A stretch of DNA of 64,000 nucleotides from Halobacteriovoraceae bacterium. GTDB taxonomy: Bacteria; Bdellovibrionota; Bacteriovoracia; Bacteriovoracales; Bacteriovoracaceae. The stretch covers positions 1 through 64,000 of the forward strand of contig JACKAJ010000015.1 in assembly GCA_020635135.1 (NCBI GenBank), read 5' to 3'. Positions 35,530 to 43,893 of this stretch are shown here, piece by piece (position 1 is the first letter of the stretch; each line of letters opens with the position of its first letter). Below the pieces are notes generated by a model. It did not search any database. It was not told the origin of the DNA and saw only the letters and a list, made by a program, of their open reading frames with translations. Position numbers and translations under genes: made by a program.

Positions 35530-36012
35530 ATGGAAAAAGACAAAAAGAAAGTCATTGGTCACATACCTTCGGGGCTTTTTATCGTAACCTCGAAGGATCT
35601 CACCAGTCATAAAGTTCGTGGTTTTTTGGCCAGTTGGGTTCAGCAGGCATCCTTCGACCCTCCCCTTATCAGCCTATGCCTTAAGCCCGAGCGCCCTGGA
35701 GGCAGCGATATTATCGACAAAGAAGAACCCTTTGCTTTAAATGTGGTCAGCGAAGACAACGACGAATTCGTTAATGATTTTTGCCGTAAAGGAGTTGATC
35801 GCACCAAGATTTTAGAAAATATGCCTCACATCGATCTCGGTGAATGGGGAATTGCTCTCAAAGAGGCAAAATCCACCATCATCTGTAAGCCCCGAAACGT
35901 GATTAAACCTGGCGATCACCACATCGTGATAGCAGAGGTGACAGGAGGAATGTTCCTCAATGAACAGTCCCACTCCATGGTCCACTTGAGAAATGATGGA
36001 AGCAATTATTGA
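35530..36012 (+). CDS. Flavin reductase-like FMN-binding protein
   Basis: A 160-aa split-barrel flavoprotein. The N-terminal strand IPSGLFIVTSKD, then FLASWVQQASFDPPLISLCLKP, match the flavin-reductase-like domain that binds FMN. The family includes NAD(P)H:flavin reductases and electron-transfer partners of diflavin-type proteins; the partner is not visible here. AAGGAAGG precedes the ATG. Confidence 0.8.
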   Translation: MEKDKKKVIGHIPSGLFIVTSKDLTSHKVRGFLASWVQQASFDPPLISLCLKPERPGGSDIIDKEEPFALNVVSEDNDEFVNDFCRKGVDRTKILENMPHIDLGEWGIALKEAKSTIICKPRNVIKPGDHHIVIAEVTGGMFLNEQSHSMVHLRNDGSNY

Positions 36013-36264
36013 GGAAAAAGGCTATTTCCCTAGGCAAAGCGGCCTTGATGGAGGACAAGTTTTTAAATATAATTTATTTCAAAAAGTGATTTCCCCTCTC
36101 TGCAGGAAGGAAATTTTGGCTAACTTTTTTTACTCTCCCCTCTAAAAAAATTCACTTTTTTTAAAGCGGCACTATTAAATATGTTTCGCTTTTTGAAAAA
36201 CTTGGCTTAAACTAACAAATAGAAAGACTTAACTTTACTATTCATTTTTATGAGGAGGAACCCC

Positions 36265-36684
36265 ATGGCAGTTAAGAAAAAGAAAAAAGCCGCTAAGAAA
36301 TCTAAGAAAAAGGTGGCAAAGAAAAAAGCAACAAAAAAGAAAAAAGTAACCAAAAAGAAAAAGGCTACTAAGAAAAAAGCAAAGAAGACAAAAAAGAAAG
36401 CAACTAAGAAAAAAGCCGCTAAAAAGAAAGCAAAAAGAAAAGCTAATCCAGCTTTTATGAAAGCTTTAACTCCTTCAAGCGCTCTTTCCGCTGTTGTCGG
36501 AGCAAAACCACTTCCAAGAACAGAAGTTGTTAAAAAACTTTGGCAATACATTAAGAAGAACAATCTTCAAAATCCAAAGAACAAAAGAAACATCATGGCC
36601 GATTCTAAATTGAAGCCAATTTTTGGAAAAAGCGAAGTTTCAATGTTCGAAATGACTAAAATTGTAAGCAAACACCTTAAGTAA
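36265..36684 (+). CDS. Histone H1-like lysine-rich tail fused to a SWIB domain
   Basis: A 139-aa protein. Residues 1-~65 are almost only Lys, Ala and Thr in KKK/KKAT repeats, as in histone H1-like proteins. Residues ~80-139 are a SWIB/MDM2 domain (LPRTEVVKKLWQYIKKNNLQ, LKPIFGKSEVSMFEMTKIVS). SWIB domains with basic tails occur in chlamydiae and predatory bacteria and are thought to act on DNA. AGGAGG fixes ATG 36265. A perfect terminator follows. The function in nucleoid packing is inferred. Confidence 0.85.
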   Translation: MAVKKKKKAAKKSKKKVAKKKATKKKKVTKKKKATKKKAKKTKKKATKKKAAKKKAKRKANPAFMKALTPSSALSAVVGAKPLPRTEVVKKLWQYIKKNNLQNPKNKRNIMADSKLKPIFGKSEVSMFEMTKIVSKHLK

Positions 36685-36710
36685 GCTTAGAATAAATTCT
36701 TAATCAAAGA

Positions 36711-36741
36711 ACGGAGGGGCTAAACCCTCCGTTTTTTTTTT
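36711..36741 (+). terminator. Terminator of the SWIB gene
   Basis: ACGGAGGG (36711-36718), six-base loop, CCCTCCGT (36725-36732), followed by T residues to 36741. Confidence 0.88.
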
Positions 36742-36805
36742 GGTAAAAAGTTCGCATCCCCAAAATCCACTAGACAATGCTCACGAGATTTTAGAAAAAG
36801 AGTCC

Positions 36806-37291
36806 ATGAAAATTCTTAGCCTTTTGACCCTCTTGTATTCTTCACTTTCTCTTTGCCATGCAGCAACCATCGCTTTCTTTCAAATATATTCTTATAACGG
36901 AGAACTCTTAAGCTTTGAAAAAAATGGCCGTTTTGCTCACGTGGCCCTGCAATATGGTGATGGTTGGATCCATTCTTCTCCTAAAAATGGGGTCGAGTAT
37001 ATTGAAAATTTTAAAGATATTGGATTTCTTCACTTTGAAGTTGAAATTGTTGATAATCCTTCAATTCTTATCGATGAAAGTCTTCTGCTGGACTTTCTTG
37101 GAAAACCCTATGACTATCAATTTTTGTGGGATGATAATGAAATTTACTGTTCTGAGTTGGTGGCCAAAGTCTTAAATTTCGAACCTTCTCCTATGGAATT
37201 TGCTGCTCCCTACTGGAAAGATCAGCATATCGAAATTGAAGGTGAACTTGGGATCTCTCCCGACGAAATTTACGATGAACTTACTAATTAA
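36806..37291 (+). CDS. Exported permuted NlpC/P60 (YiiX-like) protein
   Basis: About 161 aa with a signal peptide (MKILSLLTLLYSSLSLCHA). The mature part has FAHVALQYGDGWIHSSPKNGV, with the likely catalytic His, and IYCSELVAKVL, with the catalytic Cys. This order (His before Cys) is that of the circularly permuted papain-like YiiX family. Substrates of the family include lipids and peptidoglycan. ATG 36806 is chosen so that the signal peptide is N-terminal. The stop overlaps hemJ by 4 bp, convergently. Confidence 0.72.
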   Translation: MKILSLLTLLYSSLSLCHAATIAFFQIYSYNGELLSFEKNGRFAHVALQYGDGWIHSSPKNGVEYIENFKDIGFLHFEVEIVDNPSILIDESLLLDFLGKPYDYQFLWDDNEIYCSELVAKVLNFEPSPMEFAAPYWKDQHIEIEGELGISPDEIYDELTN

Positions 37292-37812
37292 CGCTCACGA
37301 ATCCTCTTGTACAACTTGATTCCCCCATAGAGCCCTCCCATAAGACTGACGATTCCAATCCCAGCTTTGACAAAATTCAAATCATCTTTAAAAACCGCCA
37401 AAAAAACTATCGTGAACAAAAGGACTGTGGCCACTTCATTATAAATTCTAAGGGCCTGGGGAGAAATAACAATTTTATCGTTTTGTTGATCGGCAAATAT
37501 GCGATGACAAAAATAGTGATAGAGATAAAGCAAAATCACAAAAACCAGCTTAATGTGAATCCATCGATCAAAACTTCCATATTCTAAAATCATCCAAGGA
37601 CCCAAAATGGCGGTTAAAATAGCCGATGGCCAAGTTATCCCAAGCCATAACCTCTTTTGCATAATTTTAAACTGATTCTTAAGAATTGAGCGCTCGGGCT
37701 CTCCTTTGAGATCGGCTTCCGCAAAATAGATGAAAAGCCTTACAATATAAAAAAGACCTGCAAACCAGGTCACGACAAAGATAATGTGGAGAGATTTGAT
37801 CAATTCGTACAT
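37288..37812 (-). CDS. hemJ: Protoporphyrinogen IX oxidase HemJ
   Basis: A 174-aa protein with four membrane helices. HIIFVVTWFAGLFYIVRLFIY at the N-terminus holds the conserved His and the W..GLFY pattern of HemJ, and IYNEVATVLLFTIVFLAVFK near the C-terminus is also typical. It oxidises protoporphyrinogen to protoporphyrin in haem synthesis. There is no Shine-Dalgarno; TAAAAT lies 7 bp before the ATG, so the message may be leaderless. Confidence 0.8.
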   Translation of the reverse strand: MYELIKSLHIIFVVTWFAGLFYIVRLFIYFAEADLKGEPERSILKNQFKIMQKRLWLGITWPSAILTAILGPWMILEYGSFDRWIHIKLVFVILLYLYHYFCHRIFADQQNDKIVISPQALRIYNEVATVLLFTIVFLAVFKDDLNFVKAGIGIVSLMGGLYGGIKLYKRIRER

Positions 37813-37819
37813 GCTTAAG

Positions 37820-37859
37820 ATTTTAACAATTTTTTTCTATTGCTGAAAGCAATAGAAAA
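37820..37859 (-). promoter_or_regulatory. hemJ promoter region with 12-bp palindromic arms
   Basis: The minus-strand -10-like TAAAAT is at 37825-37820. Directly upstream, 37833-37844 and 37848-37859 are perfect 12-bp inverted arms (TTTTCTATTGCT) with a 3-base loop. No T run follows on either strand, so it does not look like a terminator for the upstream gene. It may be an operator for hemJ. Confidence 0.45.
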
Positions 37860-37884
37860 GCAGTTTGAACAATTAAAATATATT

Positions 37885-38379
37885 TTAGTTGTAGGCACGA
37901 GTGCAGCTGAGCTTCATGAGCTCTCTTCTGTCCTTCCCACCTAAAAAATCGATAACGAGTATGACTTCGAATGGCTTGAAACTTCTTGATTCCTGAGTTG
38001 TATCAAAAGACAAATGGACAAGCATCCTATTATATGTTTGAAGATTTTTTATAATTCCTTCATATTCAATAAAGGCTTCTTGCCCTTCAAAATTTAATTC
38101 TTCCCAATCTCCAATTTCTTCCCAAAAAGATATGAGCTCTTCAAAACTCACTTCCGAAAGGACTGCGCTTCCATAATATTCCGCGTGAATTCCATCGTTA
38201 TCAATTGTTTTCATACTCAGATCTGCCACGCCGTCATTGATCCCTTTTTCGATAGAGAGCTCGAGCTTTCCAAAAGTCGTCATCCCTCGACCATACCCTT
38301 CACACTCATAGCTACCGTGAATGGCAAACGCTTGATGGATACCAATAAGAATCAAAATCCCAGTCATTGCAAATTTCAT
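37885..38379 (-). CDS. Small exported protein, Cys-start/Cys-end type
   Basis: A 164-aa protein with a signal peptide to about AFA-19. The mature part begins IHGSYECEGYG and ends KLSCTRAYN, so one cysteine lies at each end and could form a disulfide. The middle is beta-rich. No family was recognised. Confidence 0.6.
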   Translation of the reverse strand: MKFAMTGILILIGIHQAFAIHGSYECEGYGRGMTTFGKLELSIEKGINDGVADLSMKTIDNDGIHAEYYGSAVLSEVSFEELISFWEEIGDWEELNFEGQEAFIEYEGIIKNLQTYNRMLVHLSFDTTQESRSFKPFEVILVIDFLGGKDRRELMKLSCTRAYN

Positions 38380-38670
38380 TTATCTTCCTTTATTTGAATC
38401 TTTCCTGCATCTATAGCAAACTCACTTCTTTTCCAAAAGAATGCTGTAAATCTTTCAGTTTTTGAGCTGAAATGAAAAAAATGAAGAGAAAATAAGTCTT
38501 TGCCAAGAAAGGTTGGCAATTTTGATAGTGTTAATTTTTGATCTAACCCCTTGAAAATACTTACAAGAAGACCATTAGATTTTTTCTCTTTCTCATCTCA
38601 ACCTATAATGAAAAAGATCTTAAAAAAAAGAAAAAGGGAGTCAAAAAAGAGGTCGTCGTCGAACAAAAAT

Positions 38671-38700
38671 AAAAAAGGCTATCGAATGATGGCCTTTTTT
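38671..38700. terminator. Bidirectional terminator
   Basis: AAAAAAGGC (38671-38679) pairs with GCCTTTTTT (38692-38700). The rest of the 398-bp gap 38380-38777 has a purine-rich stretch and the inverted repeat that follows; a 76-codon frame there has no ribosome site. Confidence 0.6.
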
Positions 38701-38703
38701 ATT

Positions 38704-38770
38704 GGTGCCAGGCTCTTTTCGTTAAACACCTGCATTAAACGCATTGGTTTAACGAAAAGAGCCTGGCACC
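38704..38770. repeat. Perfect 24-bp inverted repeat (REP/MITE-like)
   Basis: Arms 38704-38727 and 38747-38770 are perfect reverse complements; the outer ends read GGTGCCAGGC and GCCTGGCACC. The loop is 19 bases. Hairpins with GGTGCC...GGCACC ends recall REP-type or IS200-derived palindromes. It sits 8 bp past the aceA stop and could also end that transcript or protect its 3' end. Confidence 0.8.
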
Positions 38771-38777
38771 TTAAAGA

Positions 38778-40046
38778 TTAAAATTGTGCTTCTTCAGTTG
38801 AACCTTTAAGAGCGAGCGTTGAAGACTCTCCACCTGTAATCGTTTGGTTAACGGCATCAAAATAGCCTGTTCCCACTTCTCTTTGGTGTTTCGTTGCTGT
38901 GTAACCTTGGGTTTCCTTAGCAAACTCTTGTTCTTGTAATTCAGAATAAGCCGCCATCCCACGCTCTTTATAATCCAGTGCGAGGTTGTACATACTGTAG
39001 TTGAGAGCGTGAAAGCCTGCAAGAGTGACAAACTGAAACTTGTATCCCATAGCTCCTAATTCTCTTTGGAATTTTGCGATCGATTGAGCATCGAGATTTT
39101 TCTTCCAGTTAAATGAAGGAGAGCAATTATAGGCAAGCATCTTATTCGGGAATTTATTTCTCACACCTTCGGCAAACTTTTTAGCGTCGTTTAAATTTGG
39201 ATTACTCGTTTCACACCACAAAAGATCAGCATAGGGAGCATAAGAAAGAGCTCGCGCAACTGCAGTTTCAAATCCATTTTTAATTTTATAAAAACCTTCA
39301 GGAGTTCTTTCACCTGTGAGAAATTGATGATCGCGCTCATCCACATCACTGGTAATAAGCTTGGCCGCCTCGGCATCAGTTCTTGCCACTAAGACAGTTG
39401 GTGTATTCATCACATCAGCTGCGAGACGAGCTGCTGTTAAAGTTTTAATAAATTGCTTAGTCGGAACGAGAACTTTTCCTCCTAAATGCCCACATTTTTT
39501 TTCTGCTGCTAATTGATCTTCAAAGTGAACGCCTGAAGCTCCGGCCTCTATCATGGCCTTCATCAACTCAAAAGCATTGAGAGCGCCACCAAAACCAGCT
39601 TCAGCATCGGCCATAATTGGAGCTAGCCAGTGGCAAGTCGTTTTTCCTGTTTCACTTACTTCAATTTGATCGGCCCTTCTCAAAGCATTGTTCACTCTCT
39701 TCACCACGGCGGGCACTGAATCAGCTGGGTAGAGACTTTGATCGGGATACATTTGTCCTGCTAAATTGGCATCCGCGGCAACTTGCCAACCACTGAGATA
39801 AACCGCCTGGAGACCGGCCCTTACTTGTTGAACAGCTTGGTTTCCAGTCAGTGCTCCTAGCGCATTGATATAGTCATTTTCGTTTATTAATTTCCAAAGC
39901 CTCTCGGCCCCCATGCGAGCAATTGAATATTCAATTGCATAACTTCCTCGCAATCTCATCACTTCTTCTGGTGAATAAGTTCTGGTAATCCCTTTCCACC
40001 TAGGGTTTTCATTCCATTGTTTTTTTAATTCCGCTGCCGTTTGCAT
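38778..40046 (-). CDS. aceA: Isocitrate lyase
   Basis: Splits isocitrate to glyoxylate and succinate, the first step of the glyoxylate shunt. The 422-aa protein carries the signature KKCGH at 183-187 with catalytic C185, the metal-binding ADAEAGFGG, and PNKMLAYNCSPSFNW. The length is usual for the bacterial form. It starts 11 bp after the aceB stop with AAGGAGG in between, so the two are one operon, supporting growth on acetate or fatty acids from prey lipids (inferred). Confidence 0.96.
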   Translation of the reverse strand: MQTAAELKKQWNENPRWKGITRTYSPEEVMRLRGSYAIEYSIARMGAERLWKLINENDYINALGALTGNQAVQQVRAGLQAVYLSGWQVAADANLAGQMYPDQSLYPADSVPAVVKRVNNALRRADQIEVSETGKTTCHWLAPIMADAEAGFGGALNAFELMKAMIEAGASGVHFEDQLAAEKKCGHLGGKVLVPTKQFIKTLTAARLAADVMNTPTVLVARTDAEAAKLITSDVDERDHQFLTGERTPEGFYKIKNGFETAVARALSYAPYADLLWCETSNPNLNDAKKFAEGVRNKFPNKMLAYNCSPSFNWKKNLDAQSIAKFQRELGAMGYKFQFVTLAGFHALNYSMYNLALDYKERGMAAYSELQEQEFAKETQGYTATKHQREVGTGYFDAVNQTITGGESSTLALKGSTEEAQF

Positions 40047-40057
40047 TGAGGCCCTCC

Positions 40058-41653
40058 TTATATCGTTAAGAAATCTTTCAGTTCACTGGCCGTGAATATT
40101 TTAAAAGCATCATCCTTAGCCGTTTCAAATTGTTTTTTAAGCTCACCCGTTAAAGAAAACTCATTTGCAATATTTTGAAATTCTTCTTCAAAAAGTCGCT
40201 TTATTAAAGTCTGATTCACTTGTTCTCCACTATCCAAAGTGATTTTGTGATGGAGCCATTGCCAAGTCTGCGCTCTGGAAATCTCTAAAGTGGCGAGATC
40301 TTCCATTAACCCATCGAAAGCCACACAGCCAATCCCCTGATTCCAACCTTGCATGTAGGCAATCCCGACGCGACAGTTTGTTCGAAGGCCTTCTATTGTT
40401 TTAGGACCAAGCCCGTCCATAATGAGATCGGGGTATTTATCAAAATCTTCCAATTTAACATCCAATTGGTGATCTTTTTTAAAGGCACTTAGGGCATAAC
40501 CTATAAAATATGGGTGCGAAACCCAACAACCGTCGTGACCAAGTTTTGCTTCATTAGTTTTGTCGGCAATAACTTTATTAGTTTGCGCTTCTCTGATTTC
40601 AGGAGTTTTCCCTGGGGTAAAGGCACTCATTCCACCTATAGCGAAAGCACCATGAGCGTGGCAGATTTTCACTAATCTCTTAGCGTAATTGTCCATCCAA
40701 AATTTACTCATATTAATGGTCGCTCGATCGGGGGCAATGCGATCAGGGTGGTTGCGAAGCACTTTGATGTCACTAAAAATTTTATCCCAGCGCCCGACAT
40801 TGAGCCCGGCAGCGTGTTCTTTAATTTCAAAGAGGATTTCTTCAATTTGAAATGCCGCTGGCAGTGTTTCAATTAAAAACGTCGCCCGCAAACTCGGCAC
40901 AGGCAAATTCAATTTTTTCTCTAAGGCGGTAAATAAATCATTCCACCACCGAGCCTCTTCGAAATGTTCACATTTGGGAACATAGTATTTAGGTGTTTTA
41001 TTTTTTTCAATTAAAGTCTTTGCTGTATGAAAAAAACAAGCGGCGAGATCAAAAAGTCCCGCAGGTACAGGTCTGCCATCAACTTGTACATTTTTTTCTT
41101 CCATATGAAGCCCGCGCACTCGCACCATCAAGCCTGCCATGTCCTTGGAATCGAGTTCATACTTTTTAGCTGCTTTATTCCCACTTCCCTCTTTTAGAAA
41201 ACTAAGATTCCCCCTAGCAGCGCCGATCACATTGTGGACTCCATCGATCACATTGCTGAACCACGGGCACATCGAATCTTCAAAATCTAACATCGCTGTA
41301 TCGGCCCGGGCACCTTTATCATTTCGGCTCAGCATATTGATCACCATTTTGGTGTCGTTAACAGGGCCTGTGATTTCAACTCTTCTTTTTAGCAGGTCTT
41401 GCGGGATGGGAGAGACTTCCCAATTACTCGTGACTGCAGGAGAATTTTTAGGAAGATATTGAGGGAGTTCACCTTCGTCATATTTTTCTTGGCGTTGTTT
41501 TCTGTTTTCTAGGAGGTTTTGTCGACGATCGTAAAATTGACTCTGGAGTTCAGCGAGAAGCGATAAAAATTCAGGAGTAAAGAGTTCAAGTGTGCGAGGC
41601 TGATTAAAGTCTTGATTAAGGGACACGTGGTTATCGAGCTCAATAAAATTCAT
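40058..41653 (-). CDS. aceB: Malate synthase A
   Basis: Condenses glyoxylate and acetyl-CoA to malate. The 531-aa length fits the A isoform. Visible features are the TIM-barrel motif EITGPVNDTKMVINML, the substrate stretch MLDFEDSMCPWF, IETLPAAFQIEEIL, and GIGCVAFDGLMEDLATLEISR near the C-terminus. AAGGAGG precedes ATG 41653. It is the first gene of the aceB-aceA operon. Confidence 0.95.
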   Translation of the reverse strand: MNFIELDNHVSLNQDFNQPRTLELFTPEFLSLLAELQSQFYDRRQNLLENRKQRQEKYDEGELPQYLPKNSPAVTSNWEVSPIPQDLLKRRVEITGPVNDTKMVINMLSRNDKGARADTAMLDFEDSMCPWFSNVIDGVHNVIGAARGNLSFLKEGSGNKAAKKYELDSKDMAGLMVRVRGLHMEEKNVQVDGRPVPAGLFDLAACFFHTAKTLIEKNKTPKYYVPKCEHFEEARWWNDLFTALEKKLNLPVPSLRATFLIETLPAAFQIEEILFEIKEHAAGLNVGRWDKIFSDIKVLRNHPDRIAPDRATINMSKFWMDNYAKRLVKICHAHGAFAIGGMSAFTPGKTPEIREAQTNKVIADKTNEAKLGHDGCWVSHPYFIGYALSAFKKDHQLDVKLEDFDKYPDLIMDGLGPKTIEGLRTNCRVGIAYMQGWNQGIGCVAFDGLMEDLATLEISRAQTWQWLHHKITLDSGEQVNQTLIKRLFEEEFQNIANEFSLTGELKKQFETAKDDAFKIFTASELKDFLTI

Positions 41654-41765
41654 TCTACCTCCTTGAAATCATCGCTATTATCTCTGTCTCAATTATTGAA
41701 TACCAGTTGAGTTAGGTCAACGATAAAGCGATACCGCACAATTTCTTGATAATTTCAGATAAGTA

Positions 41766-42245
41766 CTAATAGACCTTATTTCCAGAGGTGAGCCACTGAC
41801 TCCAAGATTTATTATAGGTATGAACGTCCTCGGTAGGAGTGCCATTTCGATAGACTTGATGCCCAGAATTTTTCCATTCGAAAATCCCACCCCAGAGATT
41901 GTAGGCATCGTAACCTAAATCTCGCAATTTTTTTGTGAGCTCAGAACTTCGGTAGCCAACTGAACAGTAAACGACAATTTTTTTATTCTTATAAGAGCTC
42001 AGAGGTTTGGAATAAAACTCTGCTTCTTTGAGATGACTAACAGCAAATTCTTTTTTCTCACGAGCATCTAAAACTATAACATCATCACTTGCAAGCATTT
42101 TTTCTAAATCGCCGACACTCAACTGTGGGACTTCAAAATCCTCTAAAAGATCTTCAAGCATCGCCTGAAATTTGGAATCGCTAACTTTTTGAGAAAAGCT
42201 CGAGAGTGAAAACATAAAAACGACCATGAAAACGAATATCTTCAT
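41766..42245 (-). CDS. Exported single-domain rhodanese
   Basis: A 159-aa protein with a signal peptide to about residue 18. The rhodanese domain holds VIVLDAREKKEFAVSHL and the active-site loop VVYCSVGYRS with C94. It would act in the periplasm on sulfur transfer or as a sensor; the physiological acceptor is unknown. Confidence 0.85.
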   Translation of the reverse strand: MKIFVFMVVFMFSLSSFSQKVSDSKFQAMLEDLLEDFEVPQLSVGDLEKMLASDDVIVLDAREKKEFAVSHLKEAEFYSKPLSSYKNKKIVVYCSVGYRSSELTKKLRDLGYDAYNLWGGIFEWKNSGHQVYRNGTPTEDVHTYNKSWSQWLTSGNKVY

Positions 42246-42281
42246 GAATTCATTCTAGTAAAAAGTCTTAAATCTGGCTAA

Positions 42282-42740
42282 TTAGTTTTGACACTTGAGA
42301 GTGTATTGATATTTTTGATTATTGTGAAAGCGGGTGATTTTTCTTTTCCCTTCTTTATTGGAAATCTTGATATATTCTTCTTTGGCAATCCCGGCGGCTG
42401 GAATAAAGCTATTGTAAGGAATGCGATAAACGAGGAAATCTGCCACTGTGAGTTTTTTATTTTTATAGCCCACAAAACCACCCACATCATAGTAGTACTT
42501 AACCATATCTCCCTCGGCATTTGTCACATCTTCTACTAAAAAACGGCGATCAAAGGTCCCCATTCTCTTGTTTGTCCCCTCTAGGGACTCTTCGTTGAGC
42601 GGATGAATATTGGAGATTTCAGCATCGACAAGTAAGCGCCCTTCTTTAGAGATCGAGAGCTGGCAGCTCGCTGTATAGTCCTCAGCATAAGTAGCTGAAA
42701 TAAAGAGCATAAATATTAAAATTTGCCATGCTTTTTTCAT
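42282..42740 (-). CDS. Small exported protein, Cys-start/Cys-end type
   Basis: About 152 aa with a signal peptide (to about TYA). The mature protein starts EDYTASCQL and ends YTLKCQN. GAGG lies before ATG 42740, which is therefore preferred to 42761. It is beta-rich in the middle. No family was recognised. Confidence 0.6.
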   Translation of the reverse strand: MKKAWQILIFMLFISATYAEDYTASCQLSISKEGRLLVDAEISNIHPLNEESLEGTNKRMGTFDRRFLVEDVTNAEGDMVKYYYDVGGFVGYKNKKLTVADFLVYRIPYNSFIPAAGIAKEEYIKISNKEGKRKITRFHNNQKYQYTLKCQN

Positions 42741-42858
42741 AATTTCCTCAAATATATCCACTATTTTAGCGCATTTAAGAAACCTTCATAGTCCAGGGTG
42801 TAAAGCTTTCAAAGGTGTCAAAAAATTAAGCATTACTCGTGATCAAACCACCATATCA

Positions 42859-43878
42859 CTAATAGTGATCGTACCAAGAGTGCCCAAGACTAATAATCTT
42901 CGAAAGAAGTTCTGGATATGACAGCTTGGCATACTTCGCACTCATCGCAAACTCATCGTCGTAAGCAATACAAGGATTAGGATTTGCTTCCAACACATGA
43001 ATTTGCCCATTGGCCTTCATACGCATATCAATTCGCCCGTAACCACTGAGGTTGAGAACTCGGTAGGTTCGCTTGGCAATTTCTTGAATGCGCTTTTCAG
43101 TGTCTTCATCAATCTCTGCTTTATAGGCATCTATCCCTTTTCTCTTTTGGTATTCAAGGTTAAATTTTGCACGAGAAGAAAATATCTCTTTGCCTGGATT
43201 ATCAGAATTTTCGAAAAAAAGCTCCCACACTGGAAGGGCCGTCAATCGATAGTTTCCATAAATTCCCACATAAAACTCACGACCTTCAATAAACTCTTCA
43301 GCGATGGCATCGACTTGTAGCTTTTTGTTAATGTATTCAATACGCTCTTTGAGAGTTTCATCGTTGTGAACAATAGAGGCTTGGGCAATTCCCAGCGATG
43401 CTTCTTCGTTGAGACACTTTACAATTAGGGGATAATTTAAATTTTTAGGTTTTTTGACATTTTTATTTTTAGGAAACACAAAAAACTTTGGTGACTTTAT
43501 TTTATGATAGGTCAAGATCTTTTTGGCCAGAGCTTTATCGCGAGCGAGCATTAACCCCCGGGGATTACTTCCCGAATAGGGAAGCTTTAAGAGTTCCAGA
43601 TAGCTCACCACATTTTGATCGAGGAAGGCCTCGCCTGCAAATTCTTCTAACAAATTAAAAACAAATTGCGGTTTAAACTCTTTAACGGCATCGCGAATCA
43701 CTTTGAGGTTTTCATCGACACCCAGAGGATAAACGTCATGGCCCAATTTCTTAAGATAATAAATGACATCCCACTCAGTTTTCCAGGGAACCTTATCGCG
43801 ATCCACATCCATTTTCTTGATATCGGCGGGAGGGACTAGTGAGCTGTGAACGAGAACAACAATCCTTTGTTTCTTCAA
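42859..43878 (-). CDS. D-Ala-D-Ala ligase-like ATP-grasp protein
   Basis: A 339-aa protein. The N-terminal Rossmann-like part (VVLVHSSLVPP, FVFNLLEEFAGEAFLDQNVVSYLELL, LPYSGSNPRGLMLARDK) and the ATP-grasp core (PLIVKCLNEEASLGIAQ, AEEFIEGREFYVGIYG, HVLEANPNPCI) follow D-Ala-D-Ala ligases. The GxN metal site is altered to EANPNP. It starts 15 bp downstream of the metallopeptidase stop, so both are probably one unit. It need not be a cell-wall enzyme; peptide or lysine/glutamate ligation is possible. Confidence 0.8.
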   Translation of the reverse strand: MKKQRIVVLVHSSLVPPADIKKMDVDRDKVPWKTEWDVIYYLKKLGHDVYPLGVDENLKVIRDAVKEFKPQFVFNLLEEFAGEAFLDQNVVSYLELLKLPYSGSNPRGLMLARDKALAKKILTYHKIKSPKFFVFPKNKNVKKPKNLNYPLIVKCLNEEASLGIAQASIVHNDETLKERIEYINKKLQVDAIAEEFIEGREFYVGIYGNYRLTALPVWELFFENSDNPGKEIFSSRAKFNLEYQKRKGIDAYKAEIDEDTEKRIQEIAKRTYRVLNLSGYGRIDMRMKANGQIHVLEANPNPCIAYDDEFAMSAKYAKLSYPELLSKIISLGHSWYDHY

Positions 43879-43893
43879 TGAATCTTCCTTTTT

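Noticed and set aside
36207..36563. 118-codon Phe/Ala-rich minus-strand frame
   Set aside because: It is the antisense of the lysine-rich tail of the SWIB protein.
38551..38781. 76-codon basic frame in the gap after the exported protein gene
   Set aside because: It runs through a terminator and the 24-bp inverted repeat and lacks a ribosome site.
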